Below are positions 63,843-64,000 of a stretch of DNA of 64,000 nucleotides, one piece after another. A program made the position numbers and the translations under genes. How positions within the stretch are numbered: the first letter of the stretch is position 1; each line of letters starts with the position of its first letter. The notes beneath the pieces were generated by a model, which saw only the letters and a list, made by a program, of their open reading frames with translations, was not told the DNA's origin and searched no databases. The stretch comes from Oxyruncus cristatus (taxonomy: Eukaryota > Chordata > Aves > Passeriformes > Cotingidae): NCBI GenBank assembly GCA_013399855.1, contig VXAY01005980.1, forward strand, positions 124,001 to 188,000, in the 5' to 3' direction.

Positions 63843-64000
63843 AGCAGCTGCTCCTGGCCCTCAAGGCACATCTGTGCCAGCCTGTTATGCAGGGCTGGAC
63901 TGGAGCCGTGCAAACTTCGGGTGTTTGCATTCAGCTCCAGGGCTGGCAACAGCCCTGTCCTACTGGTGCCAGAGATGGGTGGGAGAGTCCGTGGCAGCTC

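Larger units (their letters stand above)
38841..64000. other. Gene-free DNA upstream of AJAP1
   Basis: No exon chain, RNA gene or full repeat element was recognised in these 25 kb. Open frames up to about 260 codons occur but lack splice sites, coding composition or known domains. AT-rich, non-repetitive islands stand out at about 40,020-40,140, 43,590-43,880, 44,830-44,940, 47,700-47,940, 50,030-50,110, 51,900-52,070, 53,570-53,900, 59,340-59,490, 60,600-60,960, 61,540-61,740, 61,980-62,340 and 63,210-63,510. Human AJAP1 also borders a gene-poor region on one side. Confidence 0.6.

Overview
This window reads as vertebrate nuclear DNA, most likely from a bird. It is GC-rich with dense CpG islands, compact introns and two tails of CR1 LINEs (about 12,033-12,085 and 48,062-48,115). 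Nothing looks prokaryotic, viral or plasmid-like: there are no operons, ribosome binding sites, CRISPR arrays or insertion sequences. Long open frames are scattered everywhere, and almost all are chance ORFs in GC-rich DNA.

I can support one gene, AJAP1 (adherens junctions-associated protein 1, also called SHREW1), on the minus strand. Four coding exons can be placed to the base, and reading frame carries across every junction: 21,696-21,029 (signal-like segment and ectodomain), 13,668-13,581 (transmembrane helix), 12,021-11,779 (cytoplasmic tail) and 10,597-10,525 (C-terminus and stop). The human protein as I remember it aligns along this chain, closely in the membrane and tail exons and loosely in the ectodomain. 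A strong donor 58 nt after the stop, and an AT-rich block with an ATTAAA signal at 1,235-2,100, suggest the 3' UTR is completed by a separate terminal exon about 8.4 kb further on. The first coding exon (start codon plus about 15 residues) was not found. The best place for it is the 773-base run of N at 37,307-38,079, inside a CpG island that looks like the promoter.

Layout: 1-1,234 flanking DNA; 1,235-2,100 probable terminal 3' UTR exon; 2,101-10,466 last intron with microsatellites and a 17-bp tandem repeat; 10,467-21,696 the recognised exons and introns 2-4; 21,697-37,306 intron 1 with a 38-bp minisatellite; 37,230-38,840 CpG island with the gap; 38,841-64,000 gene-free DNA with several AT-rich blocks that look like conserved noncoding elements.

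I found no new biological system. The points most worth checking are a CR1 tail that appears to supply the branch point and pyrimidine tract of an AJAP1 exon, a stop codon placed just at the distance that can trigger nonsense-mediated decay, a Thr/Ala tract in the ectodomain built from a trinucleotide repeat, and the first exon hidden by the gap.
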